Made by a program: the position numbers and the translations under genes. Below, piece after piece: positions 7,317 through 14,153 of a stretch of DNA of 41,324 nucleotides; position 1 is the stretch's first letter, and each line of letters begins with the position of its first letter. The notes below the pieces were generated by a model. That model searched no databases. It was given only the letters and a program-made list of their open reading frames with translations, and had not been told where the DNA came from. The stretch covers positions 1 through 41,324 of the forward strand of contig JAKQCW010000238.1 of assembly GCA_029558955.1 (NCBI GenBank), written 5' to 3'. Source of the DNA: Chloroflexota bacterium. Its GTDB lineage: Bacteria > Chloroflexota > Anaerolineae > JAAEKA01.

Positions 7317-10155
7317 GCGCGGCGATCTGCTGCTGCTGGCCTTGCTGACGCTGCTGGCCCTGCTTCTGCGCGCGGCGCGACTGGATTTCCAGCCGCTGTG
7401 GTGGGACGAAGGCTACAGCGTCTGGTTTGCGCATCAATCGTTGGGGGAGATGCTGCGGCTGACCGCGCTGGATATCCACCCCCCGCTCTACTATGCCCTG
7501 CTGGGCGACTGGGCCGCGCTTTTCGGCTGGGCGCCGGTCAGCCTGCGCTGGCTGTCGGTGGCCGCCGGCGTAGCCGCCGTGCCGCTGATCTACCTGGTGG
7601 GCGATTGGCTGAGCGGCCGGCGGGTGGGGTTGCTGGCAGCCTTCCTGCTGGCCATCAATCCCTTGCACATCTATTATTCGCAAGAAGTGCGCATGTACGC
7701 GCTGGTGACCGTGTGGTCGTTGCTGGCCATGGGCGCGGCCGGCCGCTGGCTGGGCCTGGGCCGGCGCATCCGGGGCGACAGCCAGCCCGCCGGCTGGGGC
7801 TGGTTGGCCGGCTATGTGGCCGCCATCACCCTGGCCCTCTACACGCAGTACTACGCCGCCTTTCTGCTGATGGGCCTGGCCGCGGCCGGCTGGGCCGTGC
7901 AGTGGCGCCTGCAGGCAGGACGCCAGCGCATGCTGCTCTGGCTGGGCGCGCAGGGCGTCGCGCTCTTGCTCTTCATCCCCTGGCTGCTCTACGCCACCCC
8001 CCGCCTGATCCCCTACATCTCGCAAAAGGTGGTCGCCGACTCCGATCAGCCCCTGAGCCTGCCGCTCTACCTGGCCCGCCACCTGGCAGCCTACAGCGCC
8101 GGCCATCTGGAGGGCCCGCTGACCGCCTGGTGGCCGCTGGGGCTGTTGGGCGCGGGCCTGCTGGCCATCGGCCTGATCCGGCTGGCCCGCCGTCGCCCGC
8201 TGGAGAAGGGCCATCTGCTGACCCTGGGCTATCTGGGCATCATCCTCGGCGTCGTGCTGGCCCTGGGCTGGCTGGTCAACCTGACCTATCCCTTCTTCCC
8301 GCAGCGGGGGGAACGGCTGCTGCTGCTGGGCCTGCCCGCCTTCCTGCTCTTGCTGGCTGCGACCTGGGCCACGCCTGACCCTGTGCGCAGCCGCGGCCAG
8401 CGCATGATCGTGCTGCCGCCCAAGAGCCCGCTGCCTCGCCTCTTCGTAGCCCTGCTGACGCTGCTGGCGGTCCTGTCGCTGGCCGCCTTCTATCTGGTCC
8501 CGCGCTACGCCTCCGAGGATTACCGCCCGTTGATCGGCCAGGTGATGCAGTGGGGCCGCGGCGAAGACACCGTTTTTGCGGTCTACCCCTGGCAGGTGGG
8601 CTATTTCTGGAGCTACGGCGCAGCCAGCGGGCCGCAGCCGGCGCTCTCTCCCAGCGCCGAATGGTCGCCGGCGGTGGCCGAGGCGCTGGACGACAGCCTG
8701 AGCCGCGGCCGCGTTTGGTTCCCCATGCACCAATCGCTGGGGGGCATCCTGGAGGATGCCGTCGAACAGCACCTCTCCGCTGCCAGCTATCAGCTCGCCA
8801 ATCGCTGGTACAGCCCCAGCACGCGGCTGACCGGCTGGGCTGCGCCGCAGGTGGACGCGGCCACCGCGCCGGTCTTGGCCGCCTCAGCCCGCTTCGAGAA
8901 CGATGCACGCGTGGAGGCGCTCACGGTGCAGCAGACGCTGACGGCCGACAACGACATGCTGCCCGTCACGCTGGAGTTCACCGGCCTCGATGGACAGCAC
9001 CTGGCCAGCCTGCGCCTGGTCAGCGCCGACGGCCGCATCTGGGCGCAGCGCGATGTGACCGTCGATCAGGATGGCGTGCAGCAGGTGGGGCTCCTGGCGC
9101 CGGCCGGGATGCCGGTGGGCAGCTATGACCTGCAACTCGGACTGGCGCACCCCGACAATGCCCGCCCCGTCGCCCTGATGGAGCCGGCCGGCGCCGGCAG
9201 CCAGTTGACGTTAGGACAGATCACCGTGGAGGCGCCCGCGACGGCGCCGCCGCTGAGCGCGCTGCCCATCGAACACCGCCAGCAGACCACTTTTGGCAAC
9301 GCGGCGCAGTTGCTGGGCTACAGCGCCACCTCTGGGCCCCTCCTGCCGGGCAACGATCTCATGGTCAACCTCTTTTGGCGCGCGCTGGACGGTGCGGGCG
9401 AGGCAGACCTGGCGGCCTTCGTGCAGTTGTTGGACCGGCAGGGCCAGGTGGCGGTGGGCTGGGAAGGGCCGCTGGTCTCCTGGCGCCCCAGCCAGCTCTG
9501 GCAGCCGGACGAGTTGCTGCGCAGCCAGCACACCCTGCGCCTGCCGGCTGACCTGGAGGCGGGAGACTACACGCTGGTGGCTGGCCTCTTCGACACGGCC
9601 ACCGGCCAACGTCTGCCGGCCGCGACGCCGGGCGGCCTCTTCGGCCTGCTGACCCGCCGCGGCGAGCTGGCCGAGCTGGGCCCGGTGCAGGTGGAGACGC
9701 GGCCGCTGGTCACCGCCCCGCCTGAGCCGCGCACCGCCGTCGATGCCAACGCGCAGGGCGTGGGCGCGTTGCTGGGCTATGACCTGGCCGAGAACCGGGC
9801 AGCGCCGGGCGGGGCGCTGGATCTGACCCTCTACTGGCAGCCCAGCGAGCTCACCGGCCAGCGGCTGACCGTCTTCGTCCACCTGCTGGACGAGCAGGGG
9901 GTGATCATCGGCCAATCGGACCAGGAGCCGGCCATCGGCGAGCGCCCCACGTCAAGCTGGCGACCGGGCGAGACCATCGTTGACCAGCACAGCGTGCGGG
10001 TGCAGGAGGATGCGCTGCTGGGCAACGCCCATCTGGCGGTGGGACTGTATGACCCGGTCAGCGGCCAGCGCGTGGCCTGGCTGGACAACGCTGGCCAGCC
10101 GCTGGGCGACGCCCTGGCGCTGCCCACCACCGTGCGCATCACCACACTGCGCTGA
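7270..10155 (+). CDS. Giant GT39/PMT-like membrane glycosyltransferase with tandem C-terminal beta domains
   Basis: 961 aa. The N-terminal half is a GT-C enzyme of the dolichyl-phosphate-mannose-protein mannosyltransferase/ArnT type: WWDEGYS with Asp46-Glu47 in the first extracytoplasmic loop, the DIHPPLYY motif, SQEVRMY, and about eleven hydrophobic helices to residue 410. The second half is soluble. After a linker domain (about 530-660) come two related beta-sandwich units, LLGYSATSGPLLPGNDL (from about 680) and LLGYDLAENRAAPGGAL (from about 833), each with YW or FW, FVQLLD or FVHLLD, and LVAGLFD or LAVGLYD. The first ATG of the frame (7270) overlaps the preceding gene by 47 bp, and no alternative ATG or GTG start precedes the first helix. 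It likely glycosylates exported proteins or lipids from a polyprenyl-phosphate sugar. Confidence 0.83.
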   Translation: MTTSSAGYTSFGPGSRRGDLLLLALLTLLALLLRAARLDFQPLWWDEGYSVWFAHQSLGEMLRLTALDIHPPLYYALLGDWAALFGWAPVSLRWLSVAAGVAAVPLIYLVGDWLSGRRVGLLAAFLLAINPLHIYYSQEVRMYALVTVWSLLAMGAAGRWLGLGRRIRGDSQPAGWGWLAGYVAAITLALYTQYYAAFLLMGLAAAGWAVQWRLQAGRQRMLLWLGAQGVALLLFIPWLLYATPRLIPYISQKVVADSDQPLSLPLYLARHLAAYSAGHLEGPLTAWWPLGLLGAGLLAIGLIRLARRRPLEKGHLLTLGYLGIILGVVLALGWLVNLTYPFFPQRGERLLLLGLPAFLLLLAATWATPDPVRSRGQRMIVLPPKSPLPRLFVALLTLLAVLSLAAFYLVPRYASEDYRPLIGQVMQWGRGEDTVFAVYPWQVGYFWSYGAASGPQPALSPSAEWSPAVAEALDDSLSRGRVWFPMHQSLGGILEDAVEQHLSAASYQLANRWYSPSTRLTGWAAPQVDAATAPVLAASARFENDARVEALTVQQTLTADNDMLPVTLEFTGLDGQHLASLRLVSADGRIWAQRDVTVDQDGVQQVGLLAPAGMPVGSYDLQLGLAHPDNARPVALMEPAGAGSQLTLGQITVEAPATAPPLSALPIEHRQQTTFGNAAQLLGYSATSGPLLPGNDLMVNLFWRALDGAGEADLAAFVQLLDRQGQVAVGWEGPLVSWRPSQLWQPDELLRSQHTLRLPADLEAGDYTLVAGLFDTATGQRLPAATPGGLFGLLTRRGELAELGPVQVETRPLVTAPPEPRTAVDANAQGVGALLGYDLAENRAAPGGALDLTLYWQPSELTGQRLTVFVHLLDEQGVIIGQSDQEPAIGERPTSSWRPGETIVDQHSVRVQEDALLGNAHLAVGLYDPVSGQRVAWLDNAGQPLGDALALPTTVRITTLR

Positions 10156-10264
10156 AACCTGGCGGGGGCAACAGTCGTATATCATCATAGCAACCCAAAG
10201 CTTCGGAGGTCGCGGCCCGAAATGGCCCGCGAAGTTCGGACCAGCAACACAAAAGAGGCTACCC

Positions 10265-10786
10265 ATGAACGACGAGACCACTACCCAAACCACCCAAGAG
10301 AGCGCCAACGCTGCCGAGGATGCGGCCAAGACCGCTGCCGGCAACGGCGACGGCGTCACCACCCAGATCATGAACGAGCTGAGCCAACTGAGCCACAAGG
10401 TCGCCGCGGCCGTGCAGACGGCCCTGGAGAGCGAGGAGCGCTACAAGGCCGAGGCGGAGATCCGCAAGGCGCTGAAGATGGCCGGCGATCGGATCGACCA
10501 TGTGGCTGAGGAGGTGCGCAAGAGCGACCTGTCGAAGGACGTGCAGTCTCAGGCCACGCGTGCGGCCGACGCCGTGCAGAAGAGCGACGTCACCAAGCAG
10601 CTCAAGCAGGGCTTCCTGAGCGGCCTGCGCCGCTTCAACGAGGAGCTGAACGATTTTCTGGACAAGAACAAGCCAGTTGAGAGCGCTGCTGAAGCAGGCA
10701 AGGCCGCAGCGGCCGACGCCCAGGCCGCGGCCGACGCGGCGTCAGCCGTGGTGGATGAAGCGGCCGAAAAGGCCAAGACCCTCTAG
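10265..10786 (+). CDS. Ala/Lys/Glu-rich helical protein of unknown function
   Basis: 173 aa, from ATG 10265 with AGAGG 8 nt upstream. There is no signal peptide or membrane helix. The sequence is strongly charged and alanine-rich: an acidic N terminus, then amphipathic helical stretches (about 35-95, AVQTALESEERYKAEAEIRK), a middle part with repeated KSDLSKDVQSQ / KSDVTKQLKQG (about 80-115), and an Ala-rich tail (AAADAQAAADAAS). It looks like a coiled-coil or desiccation-type (LEA-like) helix bundle by composition only, and I do not recognise a family. It is followed by a strong terminator and appears monocistronic. Confidence 0.75.
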   Translation: MNDETTTQTTQESANAAEDAAKTAAGNGDGVTTQIMNELSQLSHKVAAAVQTALESEERYKAEAEIRKALKMAGDRIDHVAEEVRKSDLSKDVQSQATRAADAVQKSDVTKQLKQGFLSGLRRFNEELNDFLDKNKPVESAAEAGKAAAADAQAAADAASAVVDEAAEKAKTL

Positions 10787-10808
10787 CTGACGCGATTTTT
10801 GGACCGAC

Positions 10809-10834
10809 ACGGGAGCAGGATCACCTGCTCCCGT
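10809..10834 (+). terminator. Intrinsic terminator
   Basis: ACGGGAGCAGG, loop ATCA, CCTGCTCCCGT: an 11-bp perfect stem followed by CTTTG. It ends the 10265-10786 transcript. Confidence 0.85.
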
Positions 10835-10849
10835 CTTTGATTCGCGGCC

Positions 10850-11069
10850 ATTGCAAAAATGGACGGAGTCGAGGCTTTAGCCGGGTCTGGACGGCGCCAG
10901 TCGAGCGCGCCGCTCCGCCTGAAGGCTCGACTCCGGAGTGCTCCGCCTGAAGGCTCGACATTGCAAAAATGGACGGAGTCGAGGCTTTAGCCGGGTCTGG
11001 ACGGCGCCAGTCGAGCGCGCCGCCCCGCCTGAAGGCTCGACTCCGGAGTGCTCCGCCTGAAGGCTCGAC
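10850..11069. repeat. Tandem duplication of a 110-bp intergenic unit
   Basis: Positions 10850-10959 and 10960-11069 are identical except for one base (T at 10913, C at 11023). Each copy contains a 26-bp core (10864-10889 and 10974-10999, beginning CGGAGTCGAGGC and ending CGGGTCTG). That core occurs a third time, perfectly and in reverse orientation, at 36225-36250. Confidence 0.92.
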
Positions 11070-11106
11070 TCCGGAGTGACCCGCCTGAAGGCTCGACTCC
11101 GGAGTG
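11023..11106. repeat. Three 28-bp tandem repeats with palindromic ends
   Basis: The units at 11023-11050, 11051-11078 and 11079-11106 differ only in their first two bases. Each ends with the perfect palindrome ACTCCGGAGT plus G. One further full unit (10913-10940) and a 19-bp partial unit (10941-10959) lie in the first 110-bp copy. No ORF or promoter is evident in them. Confidence 0.9.
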
Positions 11107-11147
11107 GCAGTCGTTATGTTTGGCAGCGCTGTTTGATTCGGGGCTGT

Positions 11148-11177
11148 TTGGACTTACCTGTGCATCGCGGGTATAAT
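11148..11177 (+). promoter_or_regulatory. Promoter for the MBL-fold/TPR genes
   Basis: TTGGAC (11148-11153), 18-bp spacer, TATAAT (11172-11177). It predicts a leader of about 140 nt that carries the dispersed repeat at 11235-11260. Confidence 0.65.
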
Positions 11178-11234
11178 GCGCACCGGCAGAATCTGACAGC
11201 TCGTGACGCTGGAAGCTCTGGCACAGGCCGGCGG

Positions 11235-11260
11235 GCCTCGGTCGGAGACCGGCCCGAGCG
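11235..11260 (+). repeat. Dispersed palindromic repeat (GGCTCGGTC family), copy in MBL leader
   Basis: A 26-bp element with GGTC-GGA-GACC at its centre and CTCG...CGAG outside. Near-identical copies are at 19404-19429, 25617-25642 and, inverted, 31169-31195. Confidence 0.8.
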
Positions 11261-11323
11261 ATGGCACTAATGGTTTGATTTTGCAGCGACCCAACCACAG
11301 GTATTTTTTGGAGGCATCCTTTC

Positions 11324-11959
11324 TTGGAGATCAACTGGTACGGACACGCGTGTTTCAGGCTGAAAGACCGCAACCTGACCATCGTTTGCGACCCCTATGA
11401 CAAGGGGATCGGATTGACGCTGCCGCGCCTGAAGGCTGATATCGTGACCGTCAGCCACGATGCGCTCGGCCACAGCTACACTGAGGGGGTGAAGGACGCG
11501 CGCAAGGTCTTCTCTGGCCCCGGCGAATATGAGGTGGAGGCTGTCTTCATCACCGGCATCGCCACCTCGCACGGCAAGAACGCGGCCGGCGTGGCCGATC
11601 CCAACACCGTCTTCATCTTCGAGTTCCCCGAGATGACGGTGGCGCACCTGGGCGACCTGGGCCATGTGCTCACCGAGTCGCAGGTGGAGGCCATGCCCAA
11701 CATCGACGTGCTGCTGATCCCGGTGGGCGGCCGGCACACGCTGGATGCCGCCATGGCGGCCGAGGTCATCGGCATCGTCGAGCCGCGCATCGTGATCCCC
11801 ATGCACTATCGCATGGAGGGAACGCCGGAACACCTGGAACCGTTGGAGCGCTTCCTCAAGGAGATGGGCGTGCCCGCGCCGGAGCCGGTGGCGGCCCTGC
11901 GCATCACCAAGGCCCAACTGCCCGAAGAGACCCAGGTGATCGTCATGGATATCAAGTGA
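11324..11959 (+). CDS. MBL-fold (UlaG-like, Lactamase_B_3) protein with degenerate metal site
   Basis: 211 aa from a TTG start with GGAGG 9 nt upstream. The beginning (MEINWYGHACFRLKDR) and the segments GPGEYEVE, GDLGHVL, IPVGGRHTLDA and IPMHYRMEG place it in the UlaG-like metallo-beta-lactamase-fold group of metal-dependent hydrolases. The metal motif HxHxDH is altered: residues 45-50 are HDALGH, so the second His and the Asp are replaced by Ala and Gly, while other conserved His and Asp residues remain. It may bind metal differently or have lost hydrolase activity, so I do not propose a substrate. The TPR lipoprotein follows immediately and is probably co-transcribed. Confidence 0.85.
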   Translation: MEINWYGHACFRLKDRNLTIVCDPYDKGIGLTLPRLKADIVTVSHDALGHSYTEGVKDARKVFSGPGEYEVEAVFITGIATSHGKNAAGVADPNTVFIFEFPEMTVAHLGDLGHVLTESQVEAMPNIDVLLIPVGGRHTLDAAMAAEVIGIVEPRIVIPMHYRMEGTPEHLEPLERFLKEMGVPAPEPVAALRITKAQLPEETQVIVMDIK

Positions 11960-11961
11960 CC

Positions 11962-12618
11962 ATGAAGACAACACCAGGCGCCCCGACGACATGCCACCGG
12001 CCGCGCGGCCCGATCAGCCTGATCGGCCTGATCAGCCTGCTGACGCTACTGGCAGCGCTGCTGGCATTGGCTGCATGCGGCGGCCAGGCGGAAGGGCCGA
12101 ACCCGACTGAGCCGGCCGCAAGCGCGCCGACGCCCGAGCTCTCCGCCCAGGGCTATTTCGATCTGGGCAACACGCGCTATGAGCAGGGCGATCTGACGGG
12201 CGCGGCGGAGGCCTACCGCCAGGCCGTAGCTCTGGACGAGGAGAACGTCGGCTACTGGCACAACCTGGGGGTGGCCTACTACGGCCTGAACGCGCTGGAG
12301 GATGCTCAGGACAGCTTCCAGGCGGGGCTGGCGCTGGACCCCAACGACGCCAAGCTGAACTACCTGATGGGCGTGGTGTCGATCCAGGTCGATGCGCTGG
12401 AGGAGGCCGAAAGCTACCTCACGCGCGCCAACGAGCTGGACCCCGCCCTGCCTGAGCCCTACTTCGGCCTGGGCGTGCTCTATCGGCTGCTGGGCCGGCG
12501 CGAGGAGGCGATTCGCGCCTTCGAGACCTTCCTGGAGATCGGGCCGGGCCAGGACGCGGCGGCCATGCCCATCGCCGAAGCGGAACTGGAAGCGCTGCGG
12601 GCCGGCGAGGGCCCCTGA
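11962..12618 (+). CDS. TPR-repeat lipoprotein
   Basis: 218 aa. A long signal segment (about 17-38) ends in a perfect lipobox LAAC with Cys39, so it should be anchored to the outer face of the membrane. After a short Pro-rich linker come four 34-residue tetratricopeptide repeats (about 62-95, 96-129, 130-163, 164-197) with the usual Ala/Gly/Tyr pattern (YFDLGNTRYEQGDLTGAAEAY). TPR domains mediate protein-protein contacts. ATG 11962 is used. A GTG at 11956 overlaps the TGA of the MBL gene and is an equally possible start, either of which implies translational coupling. Confidence 0.87.
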   Translation: MKTTPGAPTTCHRPRGPISLIGLISLLTLLAALLALAACGGQAEGPNPTEPAASAPTPELSAQGYFDLGNTRYEQGDLTGAAEAYRQAVALDEENVGYWHNLGVAYYGLNALEDAQDSFQAGLALDPNDAKLNYLMGVVSIQVDALEEAESYLTRANELDPALPEPYFGLGVLYRLLGRREEAIRAFETFLEIGPGQDAAAMPIAEAELEALRAGEGP

Positions 12619-12697
12619 GAAATCAGGTCCACAGGACTCCGGCAACCCAGCGGGCGTCGCCAGTTGAGACATCCATGCGCGGAGCGCACAACCGTCA

Positions 12698-13993
12698 ATG
12701 AAACTAGCTTACAACAGCACCACGCTGGACAATGGGCTGCGCGTTCTGACGTGCGCCATGCCCCACACCTACTCGGTGGGTGTGGGGTTCTATATGTCCG
12801 TCGGCTCCCGCTATGAACAGCCGGCCACGGCCGGCGGAGCGCATTTCGTCGAGCACATGCTCTTCAAGGGCACCCAGCGCCGGCCGGCGCCGGAGGCCAT
12901 CGCCCTGGAGATCGAAGGACGCGGGGGGCTGTTCAACGCCAGCACCGGCCAGGAGATGACGGTGATCTGGGCCAAGATGCAGCAGACGCACCTGAGCCTG
13001 GCGCTGGATGTGCTCTCGGACATGCTGCGCCACAGCCTGCTGGCCGCGGATGAGGTGGAAAAGGAGCGCCGGGTCATCCTGGAGGAGATCAGCTCCTCGC
13101 AGGACATCCCCGAGGAGCTGGCCAGCCTCGCGCTGCACGAGCTGACCTGGCCCGGCCACCCGCTGGGCTGGGATGTGGCGGGCACGCCGGAGAGCGTGCG
13201 CGGACTGCAACACGAAGGGCTGGCCCAGTTCTTGCTGCACCACTATGGCCCTCACAACACGGTGATCAGCGTGGCCGGCGACGTGGCCCATGACCAGGTG
13301 GTGGAGCTGGCCGGCCAACTGCTGGGCGACTGGCCGGCCAACACGGCGCCGAGCTTCCTGGCCGCACCGGCCGACAGCGCCGGGCCGCGCGTGGCGCTGA
13401 TCAATAAGAAGATCGAACAGACCCACCTGGCGCTCCACCTGCCCGGCCTGGCGCGCGACGACGTGGACCGCTTCGCCCTGGGCCTGGTGAACGTGATCCT
13501 GGGCGAGGGGATGAGCTCGCGGCTCTTTGTGGAGATTCGGGAACGGCTGGGGCTGGCCTACGCGGTCGATTCGTATGTCAGCCACCTGGCCGACACCGGC
13601 GTCACTGGCGTCTACGCGGCTGTGGCGCCGGAGCGGGCGCTGGAGGCGCTGAGCGCGATCCTGGCCCAGCTCCAGCGGCTGCGCACTGAGCCGGTGGATG
13701 CCAAGACGCTGCACAGCGCCAAGGAGTACATCAAGGGCCGGCTGCTGCTGGGGCTGGAGGATACCATGGCGGTGTCAGGCTGGTTTGGCCGGCAGGAGGC
13801 GCTGGCCGGTGAAAAGCTGACGGTGGAGCAGATCATCGAACGCGTCGCGCGCGTCGAGGCTGAGGAGCTGATGGCGGTGGCGCAGCGGCTTTTCCAGGCT
13901 GGCCGGGGTCGCTTGGCGGTCGTGGGCCCGCACAAGCGACGCGATGAAGCGCGCTTTCAGGCGCTGTTGGCCAATGGCCCGCTGGCTGCGTAG
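12698..13993 (+). CDS. M16-family zinc metallopeptidase (processing peptidase type)
   Basis: 431 aa, the typical length of single-module M16B peptidases. The inverted zinc motif HFVEH is at 49-53, and the distal ligand Glu129/130 lies in RRVILEEISS. The Gly-rich substrate segment GLAYAVDSYVSH and the second, inactive-type half (about 215-431) follow as in PqqL/mitochondrial MPP-beta relatives. There is no signal peptide, so it is predicted cytoplasmic. These enzymes degrade or process peptides, and the substrate is unknown. It lies 79 bp after the TPR gene on the same strand and may share its transcript. The ATG at 12698 has no strong ribosome binding site, but homology starts at once. Confidence 0.93.
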   Translation: MKLAYNSTTLDNGLRVLTCAMPHTYSVGVGFYMSVGSRYEQPATAGGAHFVEHMLFKGTQRRPAPEAIALEIEGRGGLFNASTGQEMTVIWAKMQQTHLSLALDVLSDMLRHSLLAADEVEKERRVILEEISSSQDIPEELASLALHELTWPGHPLGWDVAGTPESVRGLQHEGLAQFLLHHYGPHNTVISVAGDVAHDQVVELAGQLLGDWPANTAPSFLAAPADSAGPRVALINKKIEQTHLALHLPGLARDDVDRFALGLVNVILGEGMSSRLFVEIRERLGLAYAVDSYVSHLADTGVTGVYAAVAPERALEALSAILAQLQRLRTEPVDAKTLHSAKEYIKGRLLLGLEDTMAVSGWFGRQEALAGEKLTVEQIIERVARVEAEELMAVAQRLFQAGRGRLAVVGPHKRRDEARFQALLANGPLAA

Positions 13994-14001
13994 AGGTCGG
14001 C

Positions 14002-14132
14002 GGGTTGGGACGCGGATCAACGCAGAAGACGCAGATCGGAGGGGAGGGGTTGGGACGCAGATCAACGCAGAAGACGCAGATCGGAGGGAGATAGGACGCG
14101 GTTTAACGCAGAAGACGCGGATCGGAGGGGAG
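14002..14132. repeat. Three tandem ~43-bp direct repeats
   Basis: Three imperfect copies (14002-14044, 14046-14088, 14089-14132) share the core AACGCAGAAGACGC and end ATCGGAGGG. They fill the space between the convergent M16 and transglutaminase genes. No hairpin terminator is obvious here. Confidence 0.8.
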
Positions 14133-14153
14133 GTGGGGCGCTGATTGGCGTGG

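Noticed and set aside
10850..11106. Prophage or plasmid attachment site
   Set aside because: No integrase or tRNA is nearby, and the repeat is internally tandem rather than flanking a segment.
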